Assembly: GCA_014360645.1 (NCBI GenBank)
Contig: JACIXD010000005.1
Location: 211,358-275,357, forward strand
Direction of reading: 5' to 3'
Length of the DNA: 64,000 nt
Source: Actinomycetota bacterium
Lineage (GTDB): Bacteria > Actinomycetota > Geothermincolia > Geothermincolales > RBG-13-55-18
A program made the translations under genes and the position numbers. Below, one piece after another: positions 53,200-62,181 of the stretch; the stretch's first letter is position 1; every line of letters starts with the position of its first letter. Below the pieces are notes generated by a model. It was not told the origin of the DNA. It ran no database searches and saw only the letters and a list, made by a program, of their open reading frames with translations.

Positions 53200-54336
53200 A
53201 TGAAGGCTGAGGTGAGCGAAGAGCTCAGGATGCTCGACGGCATGGCCAGGGACTTCGCGGCCAGGGAGCTGGCGGAGGAGAGAGAGGAACACGACCGCTA
53301 TCCCTACGCGCCCCTCTACGAGGACGTGCTGGCCAAGTCCCTGGAGGTGGGATTCTTTTCCATCATGCTGCCGGAGGAGGCGGGGGGTCTGGCGGAGCCG
53401 GTGACCGCCCTATGCCTGGTGCTGGACGAGATCTGCCGCGTCGACGCCAGTCTCGGAGGCGCGGTCTTCACCCAGGCCCTGTCACAGGAAGTCCTGCGGC
53501 AGGCCGGGGCATCGGACCTTTTGGCGCGGGACGCGGAGGGGGACGGGGACCTCTCGCACGCCCTCATCGCCTTCCCCTCCTACGACAACCCCTCGGAGGT
53601 GGGGAATAGCGCCCGGGCATCCCGCGCGGGAGAGGGATACGAGCTGTCAGGGAAGGTTGAATACGTGTCCCTGGGAGGCCTCGCCGCGCGCGCCCTTCTG
53701 CCGGCCCGCATGGAGGGCATGGAAGGATATTCCTATTTCATCGTGGACACCGGCGGCGAGGGCGTCTCCGCCTCCGAGCCCGTGCTCAGCCTGGGCATGC
53801 ACGCCTGCCCCGCCGTGGACCTGTCCCTCACCGGCGCTTCCGCGCGGCTGGTCGGGGAGGAGGGGAAGGGAGGGGAGTATTTCGAGGCGGCGGCCGACCG
53901 CCTGAGCGTGGCCGCGGCGGCGGTGTGCGCGGGGATCATGAAGGGCTCCTTCGCCGACGCACTGGAATACTGCCGGCAGCGCGAGCAGGGGGGCAGGACC
54001 ATCGTGGGCTGGTCCGAGGTGAGGATGATCCTCTCTTCCATGGCGGTGGCGTGCAGGACGGCGGACATGCTGGTGGAGTGCGCCGCCCGCGCCGTTGACC
54101 GCGGCGAGCCCGGATGGGAGCTGGCCTCGCGCGCAGCCGCCCTGCAGGTGCAGTCCCTGGCCCCGGAGGTGACCTCCAACGGCATCCAGCTCCTGGGAGG
54201 ATACGGCTACATGAAGGATTACGGGCAGGAGAAGCGCTTCCGGGACGCCAAACAGGCGCAGTCGTTGCTGGGCATCACTCCCCTGCGGCGGCTGGAATAC
54301 ATCCGGCGCGTCATCGACGGGGAAGCGGCCTGGTAA
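53200..54336 (+). CDS. Acyl-CoA dehydrogenase family protein lacking the usual catalytic Glu
   Basis: 378 aa. The fold is clear (LPEEAGGLAEPVTALCLVLDEI near residue 49; NGIQLLGGYGYMKDYGQEKRFRDAKQ near 326). The C-terminal block that normally holds the catalytic base (IYEGTNQ) reads SLLGITPLRRLEYI, without that Glu. It directly precedes a second dehydrogenase that keeps it. The two may form a mixed complex in which this is the structural or FAD-sharing subunit, as in actinobacterial ChsE1-ChsE2. ATG at 53200 follows AGAAGGGGGTAGA. Confidence 0.82.
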   Translation: MKAEVSEELRMLDGMARDFAARELAEEREEHDRYPYAPLYEDVLAKSLEVGFFSIMLPEEAGGLAEPVTALCLVLDEICRVDASLGGAVFTQALSQEVLRQAGASDLLARDAEGDGDLSHALIAFPSYDNPSEVGNSARASRAGEGYELSGKVEYVSLGGLAARALLPARMEGMEGYSYFIVDTGGEGVSASEPVLSLGMHACPAVDLSLTGASARLVGEEGKGGEYFEAAADRLSVAAAAVCAGIMKGSFADALEYCRQREQGGRTIVGWSEVRMILSSMAVACRTADMLVECAARAVDRGEPGWELASRAAALQVQSLAPEVTSNGIQLLGGYGYMKDYGQEKRFRDAKQAQSLLGITPLRRLEYIRRVIDGEAAW

Positions 54337-54354
54337 GGAGAAGGGGGTAGAGCG

Positions 54355-55857
54355 ATGTTCGAGGGAAGCAGGGCTTCGACGCTGTTGGAGCGGGATCCCC
54401 GCCTCGAGGACGTGATGTGCAGCCTGGACAGCGTGGGCAGGATGCCCGCCGGTATATCCGGGGAGATAAGGGAGGCGGTGGCCTTGGCCCGCCGTTTCAA
54501 TGATACCGTGGCTAGGCCGTATGCCTTGGAGCTGGACCGGAAGATGACGGAGGACCCCGCCTACATCCCCTGGGACCTGGTGAAGGAGATCAACCGCTGG
54601 GGTTTCTACACCGCATGGATCCCCAAGATCTTCGGCGGCAAGGGATGGAACCTGGGTTCCATCACCCCGGTGGTGGAGGAGCTGTGCTCGGTATGCGCTG
54701 GCATCGGGAACCTCATCGGGGTGCAATACTTCGGCATCTCCATCCTTTTCGCGGGTTGGAACATGCGCATCATCGACAGGGTATGCCGCGAGGTGGTGGA
54801 GGGGGAGCGCACCGGAGAGCCCTGCCTGGTGGCGGGACTGGTCACTGAGCCGGGTGCGGGCACCGACGCTGAGGAGGTGGAACTCCTTTCCAGGGCCAAA
54901 GTCAGGTGTCATGCCCGCAGGGTGGAGGGTGGTTACGTTGTCAACGGCACCAAGGTCTTCATCTCCAACGGCCACGTGTCCACCTGGCACATGCTCATCG
55001 CCTACGAGGACCTGGAGCGGCCGGACGAGACCATGATCCTTTTCGCGGTGAGGAACGGCACCAGGGGCTTCTCCTTCGGCAGGATGGAGAAGAAGATGGG
55101 CCAGAAGGGGTGCCCCGCCAGCGAGATGATCTTCGAGGACTGTTTTATACCCGACGAGGACGTGTGCATAAGCGCCGCCCAGATGAAGGACATGAAGCGC
55201 AGCCCCAGGGGCACGGGCATGCAGCTCATCGATTTCGTGGTCTCCCTGACCCGCCCCGGGGTGGGGGCCATGGGGGCGGGAGTTGCCCGCGGCGCCTACG
55301 AGACGGCGTTGCGTTTCGCCCGCGAGACGGTGGTGGACGGCAGGCCCCTGGTCAATCACGAGTGGGCGCAGTGCCTGCTGGCGGAGATGTACGCCAACGC
55401 CGCCCTGGCGCGCCTCTCCTACATGGAGTGCAACCACATAAACGGGCTCTACGGTATGGCCTCTCTCCTCAACATCAAGCCTCTGTATTACTACATGCGG
55501 GCCGTGCCCACGGCGGTGTTGGACCGCGTGATGCCCGCGTTGAACGGCCTCGACGCAACTACCAGGATCTTCCGCAAAATAGTCATGGACGGACAGACGG
55601 ACGAGGAGGCGCGCCGAGCCTCGGGGTGGGCCTCCCTCTCCAAATTCGCCGCCACCGATCTGGGGATCAAGAACTGCCAGCTGGCGGTGGAGTTCATGGG
55701 GCGGGCGGGGATAAGGCACGACGGTTGGGCGGAGAAGTTCCTGCGCGACTCCAAGCTGCTGCAGATCTACGAGGGGACCAACCAGCTCAACCGCCTCAAC
55801 CTCTTCAAGTGCCTCATCGCCCCCTCCGTGCCCGAGGCGCGGGCGTTCGAGGATTGA
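54355..55857 (+). CDS. Acyl-CoA dehydrogenase
   Basis: 500 aa, longer than the typical 380. KIFGGKGWNLGSITPVVEEL (about residues 90-109), VTEPGAGTDAEE (about 163), GGYVVNGTKVFISNG and the catalytic KLLQIYEGTNQLNR (about 464-477) are canonical. It introduces the alpha-beta double bond in the acyl-CoA, passing electrons to ETF. It shares the AGAAGGGGGTAGA ribosome site with the previous gene and follows it by 18 bp, supporting co-translation in equal amounts. Confidence 0.9.
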   Translation: MFEGSRASTLLERDPRLEDVMCSLDSVGRMPAGISGEIREAVALARRFNDTVARPYALELDRKMTEDPAYIPWDLVKEINRWGFYTAWIPKIFGGKGWNLGSITPVVEELCSVCAGIGNLIGVQYFGISILFAGWNMRIIDRVCREVVEGERTGEPCLVAGLVTEPGAGTDAEEVELLSRAKVRCHARRVEGGYVVNGTKVFISNGHVSTWHMLIAYEDLERPDETMILFAVRNGTRGFSFGRMEKKMGQKGCPASEMIFEDCFIPDEDVCISAAQMKDMKRSPRGTGMQLIDFVVSLTRPGVGAMGAGVARGAYETALRFARETVVDGRPLVNHEWAQCLLAEMYANAALARLSYMECNHINGLYGMASLLNIKPLYYYMRAVPTAVLDRVMPALNGLDATTRIFRKIVMDGQTDEEARRASGWASLSKFAATDLGIKNCQLAVEFMGRAGIRHDGWAEKFLRDSKLLQIYEGTNQLNRLNLFKCLIAPSVPEARAFED

Positions 55858-56095
55858 AGGGGCTGGAGAGGGCTGGGCTTCGATATCGAGGGCTCGGCGC
55901 GGTGCGGCGGCGGAGAGCGGCATGCGCACGGAACGGCCGGTTTCCGATGAGAAGGAGAGGGTTTTCCTGTAGCCGGCAACCGGACGGACGGTGGACGGAA
56001 GGAGGAAAGGACAACGGAGACCCTCATGATGAAAAGCAAGTCGCTTGATATGGAAGGCACAGCCGGATGAAGACGATGAAAGGAAAGGGGGCAGG

Positions 56096-56875
56096 ATGGT
56101 GGATACCCTGGACATGCAGATGGAGACCGGAAAGGAGAGCGAAGCGGCGGCTGAACCGCGAAAGCTGGGGGAGATGTACACCTGGCACGAGGGAATGCCC
56201 TGGAACCCCGTGGAGCGGGTCATCCTGGAGCGGCGCAGCGTGCGCAAGTACAAGGACAAACAGGTCCCGGAGAAGTTGGTGCGGCGTATCCTGGAGGCGG
56301 GCCGCTTCGCCCCCACCGCCGGGAACTCGCAACCGTGGCGCTTCGTGGTGGTCCGCGACCGCGAGATGATCGAGGAGATGGAGAAGTACGTACGCTTGCG
56401 CTGCCGCGTGCTCAAGTTCCTCCTCAACTGGCAGGAAAGCCCTCTGGGAAGGCTGGCGTGGCTCAATTCCCAGATAGGGGCGCGCCTGCTCCCCAATCTC
56501 ATGCACCCCATACCTTTCGGTGCCATCAGCCTCATCGCCGACGGCAAGCTCATGCTCTTCCACGGCGCTCCCACGGTGATCCTCATCCTCATGGACAAGA
56601 GGGGAGCGGCCAAGCCCCAGGTGGACGTGGGCATCTGCGGGCAGAACATGGTGCTCGCCGCCCACAGCCTAGGGCTGGGTACCTGCTGGGTGGGCTTCGT
56701 AGAGGTGTTCAAGTTCGGAACCAGGTGGAAGAAGAAGCTGGGTATCGAGTGGCCATATGCGCTCGTGGAGGGCATCGCCCTGGGATACCCGGTGGGAAAG
56801 CCCGACGGCATGATCGAGCGAGAGCTGCAGGAGATCGACTGGTGGGAGGACGGCCGCAAGCGAATCGTCTTCTAA
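56096..56875 (+). CDS. Nitroreductase family protein
   Basis: 259 aa. ERRSVRKYKDKQVPEKLVRRILEAGRFAPTAGNSQPWRFVVVRD (about residues 43-87) is the FMN-binding nitroreductase N-terminus, and VDVGICGQNMVLAAHSLGLGTCWVG (about 179-203) the second FMN block. It sits 19 bp upstream of a ferredoxin, a recurring pair in anaerobes, so it probably draws electrons from ferredoxin for an enoate or other reduction. ATG at 56096 has AAAGGGGG ahead. Confidence 0.88.
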   Translation: MVDTLDMQMETGKESEAAAEPRKLGEMYTWHEGMPWNPVERVILERRSVRKYKDKQVPEKLVRRILEAGRFAPTAGNSQPWRFVVVRDREMIEEMEKYVRLRCRVLKFLLNWQESPLGRLAWLNSQIGARLLPNLMHPIPFGAISLIADGKLMLFHGAPTVILILMDKRGAAKPQVDVGICGQNMVLAAHSLGLGTCWVGFVEVFKFGTRWKKKLGIEWPYALVEGIALGYPVGKPDGMIERELQEIDWWEDGRKRIVF

Positions 56876-56894
56876 GGAAAGCGAGGGGTGGAGA

Positions 56895-57227
56895 ATGGCT
56901 TTTCTCAGCTTGAAGGAAAGGATGACCATACCGACCTACGACGATCCCGCGCGGTGCACCTCGGGGAGGGTGATCATCGACCACGAGAAGTGCAACGGCT
57001 GCGGCAACTGCGCCCTGATATGCCCGGGAGCGAGCCTTTATGTCGCGGGGGTAGGAAAGGACCGCAAGGCCTACATGATCGAAAAGCCGGTGCCCGACTG
57101 CCTGTCCTGCAACGACTGCATGGCCATCTGCAAGCGCGGCGCCATCAAGGTCAGCGTGACCTATGACTTCGGGGGGTTCTACAAGGTGCTGCACCGGGGA
57201 GAGCTGTGCCCGCCGCGCAACTTCTAG
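56895..57227 (+). CDS. 4Fe-4S dicluster ferredoxin
   Basis: 110 aa. Two [4Fe-4S] motifs are CNGCGNCALICPGA (about residues 33-46) and CLSCNDCMAICKRGAI (about 69-84). It likely supplies or accepts electrons for the nitroreductase directly upstream. Cytoplasmic and short, with no extra domain. Confidence 0.92.
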   Translation: MAFLSLKERMTIPTYDDPARCTSGRVIIDHEKCNGCGNCALICPGASLYVAGVGKDRKAYMIEKPVPDCLSCNDCMAICKRGAIKVSVTYDFGGFYKVLHRGELCPPRNF

Positions 57228-57527
57228 GTAGGGAGCCCGGGTCTACGAATGCCGGATCTCCGGCAATGATTTGGCGCAGAGAGGGGGCCAGGAAGAGGAG
57301 CAAGGTTCCCGACAGCGGTTTCTCGACAAGGCGCTGACGGGATGCGGAGCACGGTACATGGGCGGCGGAGGGGCGTAAATCGGGGGTCAGACATTGCCGG
57401 TGAAAAAACAACCATATGTCTTGGGATTGCGGGGCATGGCATCTGAACGACGGAGGCGTCCGCTTCCTCGGCCTTTCTTCTTCGCGGGCTCCCCACAAGC
57501 CGGGGCAGATATCCCAGGCAGCCGTGG
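57228..57527. other. Intergenic, no gene
   Basis: Between the ferredoxin and the convergent reductase; no coding signal before the palindromic arm at 57528. Confidence 0.5.
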
Positions 57528-57552
57528 GTCGAAGATCGAAGATGTGACCCCA
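57528..57552 (-). repeat. Palindromic element arm (copy 5)
   Basis: On the minus strand TGGGGTCACATCTTCGATCT then TCGAC, seven bases downstream of the reductase stop codon. No second arm. Confidence 0.8.
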
Positions 57553-57558
57553 TTCTGT

Positions 57559-58662
57559 TCAGATCTTGGGCTGCATGTCGGGGCGGTGCCGGTTGGCCAG
57601 CCACCAGCGGTAGAGGACCGGGTAATAATCCCGGATGCGCGGGCAGGAGATGCCCGTGCCCTCGAGCATCTCCAGGGTGTTGCTGGCGTCGAAGAGCCCC
57701 ACGTGGTTCACGTAGGTCATGGAGTCGGGAGGGATCTTCACCAGCGCGAAGATGAAGCCGAGCCGAGTGGCCAGAAAATCCACCACGCGGGTGGGGATGG
57801 TCACCTTCGGCTTTCTCCCCACGGTGAGCTCGTAGATTGCCTCGAACATCTCGCGCGTGGTGGGAGGGTCCGGATCCACGACATGGAAACACCTGCCAAT
57901 GGAGGCGGGATTGCGCGTGATGGCGGTCACCGCGTCGGCGATGTAGTCCACGGGCACGAAGTTGGGGCGCACCTTGCCCTCGCCAAGATACACTGGGGGG
58001 ATCCTGAGCTTGCCGAGCATGCGCAGCACCCCGAAGGTGAGGTAGATGTTGTCGAACTTGTCCGTCTCCCCCGTCTTGGAGTCCCCCAACACCCCGGCGG
58101 GGCGTATGATGATGGCCGGGAGCCCTTCCTCCATGGCGCGGCGCACCTCCACCTCGCCCCAGAACTTGGTGGCGAAATAGTTGTTGATGAGCTCCTGTCC
58201 CGCCTCCAGCTCGTCCTCGTAGATGATGCCCTCGCGCTCGGCATGCACCACCACCGAGCTGAAGTGCACGAGGTGGGAGAGGTTGGGACAGGCCTTGCAG
58301 AACCTCACGATATGGCGCACTCCCCAGTAGTTGACCCTGCGGGCCAGCCCCTCGGGGACGAAGAGGTCGAAGGCCCCCGCCAGGTGCCACACCTCGGTGG
58401 TGCGCGCGGCCAGTGCTTCGTAGGTATCGTCAGCCAACCCGAGGCGCGGATCGGTGACGTCGCCGACCACGGTGGTCAAGCTGCCGGGCGCCGCCTTGCC
58501 CTCCGCCTCCAGGGCGGCGATGTCCTCCCTCGCCCGGGCGAGGAACTTCTCCTGCACCAGGAAGGTGAACTCGGCCGAGGGGTCGTCGGCGAGGATGCTG
58601 CGCACCTGCCAGCGACCGATGAATCCGGGATAGCCGGTGAAGAATATCTTCCTCCCACCCAT
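57559..58662 (-). CDS. NAD-dependent epimerase/acyl-reductase-like SDR
   Basis: 367 aa. FFTGYPGFIGRWQVRSIL (residues 6-23) is the extended-SDR nucleotide motif, VVGDVTDPRLGL and NYWGVRHIVRFCK follow, the active YxxxK is NNYFATKFWGE (about 165-175), and IIIRPAGVLGDSKTGE is substrate-side. It most resembles NAD_binding_4 / thioester-reductase or fatty-acyl-CoA-reductase-like proteins. ATG at 58662 is preferred to a start 15 codons upstream. A TATAAT on the minus strand near 58743 may be its -10 box. Confidence 0.78.
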   Translation of the reverse strand: MGGRKIFFTGYPGFIGRWQVRSILADDPSAEFTFLVQEKFLARAREDIAALEAEGKAAPGSLTTVVGDVTDPRLGLADDTYEALAARTTEVWHLAGAFDLFVPEGLARRVNYWGVRHIVRFCKACPNLSHLVHFSSVVVHAEREGIIYEDELEAGQELINNYFATKFWGEVEVRRAMEEGLPAIIIRPAGVLGDSKTGETDKFDNIYLTFGVLRMLGKLRIPPVYLGEGKVRPNFVPVDYIADAVTAITRNPASIGRCFHVVDPDPPTTREMFEAIYELTVGRKPKVTIPTRVVDFLATRLGFIFALVKIPPDSMTYVNHVGLFDASNTLEMLEGTGISCPRIRDYYPVLYRWWLANRHRPDMQPKI

Positions 58663-58848
58663 GCTGCACACGCTCCTTCGGAATCCGTGGACCAGGCGGT
58701 CACCCATCGCGTTCGGGCCAGCGTTTCAAGCAAGCCATATTATTATAATCCCTTGACGGCCAAATGCGGACACCGCGGGATGCCGCGGTGTGCACCCCCC
58801 GGGGGCGCCCGCGATGAAGAGCCGTCCGTTAAAGAAGGAGGTCGCGGG

Positions 58849-59709
58849 ATGAAGAGGAGTCCGGTATCGAAAGCGAGGGGCGAGGAATGGTTCGCCGGCA
58901 AGGTCGCCCTGGTGACCGGGGGCGCCTCCGGCTTGGGACGCGGCATCGCCCTGGCCCTGGCTCGCGCCGGCTGCGACCTGGTGCTGGTGGACATCAACGA
59001 GGAAGGTATGCGCGAGACGGCCTCGTTGATCGAGGGCGTTGGGAGGAGTTGCCTCATAAAAAAGGCGGACGTCTCCTCCCGCACGCAGATGGAGAGGCTG
59101 GCAGAGGAGGTCATCGCGGAGTGCGGCCGCGTTGACGTGCTGGTGAACAACGCCGGGGTGGGAGTGGGAGGGGAGCTTGCGAACATACCTCTGGACGATA
59201 TCGAGTGGATCACCGGCATCAACCTAATGGGCGGTATCTACGGCACCCGCCTCTTCCTGCCCGGGATGATCGCGCGCGGGGAGGGTCACGTGGTCAACGT
59301 GGGCTCGCTCTCCAGCCTGGTGGTGCTCCCCTTCCATATCGCATATACCACCACCAAGTTCGGACTGGCGGGCTTTTCCGAGGCATTGTGGGCGGAGTGC
59401 CGTCGCCACGGCATCGGGGTGACCCTGGTATGCCCCGGGGCGGTGAGCACCAACATCGCGGCGGGGACGCGGGCCCACCCGGGCTGTGAGCGCCAGCGGG
59501 AGTTGACTGAGAGGTTCGAGCGCATGCTCGCGGAGAAGGGCATGGATCCGGGAGAGGCGGGGAGAAAGGTGGTCGAGGCGGTGGCCGCCGACCGCTTCCT
59601 GCTCATCCTCGGTCGCGAGGCTTACCTCCTCTATTACCTGCGCCGCCTCTTACCCGGGCTCATGCGCCGCGCGGTCGCGTCTCTCACCGCCCACGCTTCA
59701 AGTGAATGA
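58849..59709 (+). CDS. Short-chain dehydrogenase/reductase
   Basis: 286 aa. VTGGASGLGRGIALALA (residues 22-38) is the TGxxxGxG cofactor motif, LVNNAGVGVGGEL (about 99-111) the NNAG motif, and AYTTTKFGLAGFSEAL the catalytic YxxxK. Likely a 3-hydroxyacyl- or other alcohol dehydrogenase in the CoA-thioester region. ATG at 58849 follows AAGGAGGTCGCGGG; the in-frame upstream ORF is discarded. Stop is followed by a palindromic-element arm. Confidence 0.88.
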   Translation: MKRSPVSKARGEEWFAGKVALVTGGASGLGRGIALALARAGCDLVLVDINEEGMRETASLIEGVGRSCLIKKADVSSRTQMERLAEEVIAECGRVDVLVNNAGVGVGGELANIPLDDIEWITGINLMGGIYGTRLFLPGMIARGEGHVVNVGSLSSLVVLPFHIAYTTTKFGLAGFSEALWAECRRHGIGVTLVCPGAVSTNIAAGTRAHPGCERQRELTERFERMLAEKGMDPGEAGRKVVEAVAADRFLLILGREAYLLYYLRRLLPGLMRRAVASLTAHASSE

Positions 59710-59710
59710 A

Positions 59711-59736
59711 TGGGGCCTCATCTTCGATCTTCGATC
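59711..59736 (+). repeat. Palindromic element arm (copy 6)
   Basis: TGGGGCCTCATCTTCGATCT and TCGATC, starting two bases after the SDR stop codon. No second arm before the enoyl-CoA hydratase start. Confidence 0.75.
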
Positions 59737-59765
59737 CGGGTGACCTGTTGCAAAGGAGCGTGAGC

Positions 59766-60782
59766 ATGGCGTTTAGATATCTGAAGACGAGACATGTCGG
59801 GTACACCCTGTGGGTGGAGATGGTCAACCCACACGTCAACTTCCTCACCGTGGACATCCTGGAGGAGCTGTGGGACGTGGTGAAGGCGGTGGAGAAGGAC
59901 GACTCGGTGCGGGTGCTGGTGCTCACCGGCGGCATCGAAGACACCTTCGTCATGCATTTCTCCATCCCCGAGCTGGCCCGCATCTGCGAGGAGAACAAGA
60001 GATCACCCATAGCCGGGATGGCCCGCTTTTCCCCGGGTAGGGCGGCGCTGGACGCCTTCCTCACCCTCAACAATGTCCTTATGGACCGCTTCCCCTTCCT
60101 GGAGGAGGCCAACCTCCGGTTCGCCAGGGCGCTCAAGGGGCGCATGTTCACCCTCATCCTCTGGCTGCAGATGACGCGCCTCTACCGCGCCGTCGAGCGC
60201 CTGAACAAGGTGACGGTGGCGGCCATCAACGGCTACTGCAACGGCGGGGGCACGGAGTTCGCCGCCTGCTTCGATTTCCGCTTCATGGTCGGCGACCAGG
60301 GCTTCACCATCGGCCAGCCCGAGGTGCTTATAGGCATCATCCCCGGCGGCGGCGGCTCCCAGAGGTGGCCACGCCTCATCGGTAAGGCGAGGGCACTGGA
60401 GTGGATGCTCAAGGGCAGCCAGCTCGAGCCGGAGGAGGCCAGGGAGATGGGCGTCCTCACCGGCGTCTTCCCCAAAGCGGAGTTCGAGGCCCGGGTGCAG
60501 GAGTTCTGCGACCTCATGGCCAGGCGGCCTCCCGTGGCGGTGCACGCGGTGAAGAGGGCCGTACACGACGGCGCGGACACCTTCCTCTCCCGCGGCATCA
60601 TCATAGAGATGCTGCAGAGCCTGCGTGTCTTCGACACCCGCGACGCGGAGAGGGCCATGGGGGATTACGCGCGCCTGCTCTCGGAGAGGGTGGACGTGCC
60701 GGCGGAGCGACGCATGGACGAGAGGGAGCTCCTGGAGCTCATGTACGAGGAACGCTTCACGGCGGGGTTCGAGGGAAGATAG
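59766..60782 (+). CDS. Enoyl-CoA hydratase/isomerase family protein
   Basis: 338 aa. The oxyanion-hole region is VAAINGYCNGGGTEFAACFDF (about residues 153-173) and GFTIGQPEVLIGIIPGGGGSQRWPRLIG (about 179-206) is the crotonase catalytic block. A longer insert around 80-130 distinguishes it from FadB's crotonase domain. ATG at 59766 follows AAAGGAG. It adds water across the enoyl-CoA double bond, followed by an SDR, fitting steps 2-3 of a side-chain or ring catabolic cycle. Confidence 0.85.
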   Translation: MAFRYLKTRHVGYTLWVEMVNPHVNFLTVDILEELWDVVKAVEKDDSVRVLVLTGGIEDTFVMHFSIPELARICEENKRSPIAGMARFSPGRAALDAFLTLNNVLMDRFPFLEEANLRFARALKGRMFTLILWLQMTRLYRAVERLNKVTVAAINGYCNGGGTEFAACFDFRFMVGDQGFTIGQPEVLIGIIPGGGGSQRWPRLIGKARALEWMLKGSQLEPEEAREMGVLTGVFPKAEFEARVQEFCDLMARRPPVAVHAVKRAVHDGADTFLSRGIIIEMLQSLRVFDTRDAERAMGDYARLLSERVDVPAERRMDERELLELMYEERFTAGFEGR

Positions 60783-60791
60783 GAGGAAGGG

Positions 60792-61643
60792 ATGAAAAGG
60801 CTGGACGGCAAGAGGGTGGTGATCACCGGGGCGGCATCGGGGCTGGGCCGCGCCATGGCGGTGGCGCTGGGGCGGAGGGGCTGCCGCGTGGGAGTGGTGG
60901 ACATCGACCTGGAGGGGGCCGAGGAGACCCTGAGGAAGGTCAACGAAGCCGGGGGCAGCGGCGAGGTCTACGAGCTGGACGTGCGGGTGGCCGTGGACTG
61001 GGGGGCCATGGCCGAGCACTTCTTCTCATCATGGGGAGGCGTGGACCTGTTGGTGAACAACGCGGGCGTGGCCTGCACGGGTTACGTTGGCGACATACCC
61101 CTGGAGGACTGGGAGTGGATCTTCTCCGTCAACTTCTGGGGGATGCTCTACGGCTGCCATTTCTTCCTGCCGCGCATGAAGAGGCAGGGCCACGGCCACA
61201 TCCTCAACGTGGCCTCCGCGGCGGGTATCTTCAACCTCCTGGAGATGTCGCCCTACAACGCCACCAAGGCGGCGGTCATCTCCCTCACCGAGACCCTCAA
61301 GGGAGAGCTGTCTCCGGAGGGCATCGGGGTGACCGTGCTCTGCCCCATGTTCTTCAACACCAACCTCCTCAGCACCATGCGCTACACCGACGAGTTCGAG
61401 CCGGAGTTCGCCCGCACCACCTTCGAGCACGCGCGCATGACCGCGGACGAGGTGGCGGAGGCGGCCATCAGGGCGGTGGAGAGAGGAAAGCTGTACTGCA
61501 TCCCCCAGCTCTCGGGCAGGTTGTACTGGCTTTTGAAGCGCCTCAATCCGAGCGTTTTCCAGGGAGCCGTGGCCTTCGGCAACCGCTACCCGCGGGGCAA
61601 GAAGCTATTCATGTGGATGGCCCGCAAAGGCCTCCTCCAGTAA
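60792..61643 (+). CDS. Short-chain dehydrogenase/reductase
   Basis: 283 aa. ITGAASGLGRAMAVALG (about residues 11-27), LVNNAGVACTG (about 87-97) and the catalytic PYNATKAAVISLTETL are present. Starts ten bases after the hydratase (AGGAGG). Directly after its TAA lies the start of a palindromic element (TGGGGTCAG at 61644) that then diverges. Confidence 0.88.
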   Translation: MKRLDGKRVVITGAASGLGRAMAVALGRRGCRVGVVDIDLEGAEETLRKVNEAGGSGEVYELDVRVAVDWGAMAEHFFSSWGGVDLLVNNAGVACTGYVGDIPLEDWEWIFSVNFWGMLYGCHFFLPRMKRQGHGHILNVASAAGIFNLLEMSPYNATKAAVISLTETLKGELSPEGIGVTVLCPMFFNTNLLSTMRYTDEFEPEFARTTFEHARMTADEVAEAAIRAVERGKLYCIPQLSGRLYWLLKRLNPSVFQGAVAFGNRYPRGKKLFMWMARKGLLQ

Positions 61644-61652
61644 TGGGGTCAG
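61644..61652 (+). repeat. Truncated palindromic element (copy 7)
   Basis: Only TGGGGTCAG is retained right after the SDR stop codon; the ATCTTCGATCT part is missing. Confidence 0.45.
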
Positions 61653-62131
61653 CCCCGGACATGGGACATCTTGCTCTATTAGCCGACATACCCGACCCTC
61701 CGGTGGCGAGGTATCGCCTCCCCGGCATCGCAGACGCATATGGCCGGACGCCGGCGGGGCGTGAGGACGCGAGGGCTGAAAAATGAGGTTCGGGTTGAAC
61801 GCCCGGGACCTTGAGGAGCTGAAGCCCGCGGACGACAAGTGACCACTCCAACCGTTCTTTGAAGAAAATCTTGTTGCTGGTCGCGGTGTTTGAATCCCGC
61901 GAATGACTACTTGATCATTCCAACCGCTTTCAGTGAATATGCTGTGGTAATAAATGGTATTCGGAACCCACGGATGCACGCGCGACCCATCCGAGTGCAG
62001 GTTCGGATCCTGGCGAATATAGGGAAACCCGGTATACGAACAGATGCCTGTATCGAGAAGATGACGGCTCAGATGCGTGCCCCCCGAGGTTCACCGCACG
62101 CTCCTGGCGACGGTTGATAAAGTAAAGCGAA
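61653..62131. other. Intergenic with a 72-base direct repeat
   Basis: No gene is supported. ACCACTCCAACCGTTCTTTG (61842 on) recurs as ATCATTCCAACCGCTTTCAG (61914 on), 72 bases later. CGCGG/CCGCG at 61882-61901 with TTTGAATC resembles a tRNA T-arm but nothing else tRNA-like is found. Confidence 0.45.
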
Positions 62132-62155
62132 GGGGGCGGGCCGATGCCCGCCCCC
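62132..62155 (-). terminator. Hairpin downstream of the thiolase
   Basis: GGGGGCGGGC, loop CGAT, GCCCGCCCCC: a ten-bp stem 27 bases after the thiolase stop on the minus strand, with only a weak T-rich tail (CTTCGCTTTACTTT). Confidence 0.55.
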
Positions 62156-62181
62156 GACTCACTTCCCGGTCTTGACGGTGA

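Noticed and set aside
53647..56859. 1070-codon antisense frame across the acyl-CoA dehydrogenases and nitroreductase
   Set aside because: No recognisable motif, and it opposes well-defined enzymes; high-GC antisense ORFs of this size are expected.
61882..61901. Second tRNA-like T-arm (TTTGAATC loop)
   Set aside because: No cloverleaf could be built around it; it is probably a chance hairpin.
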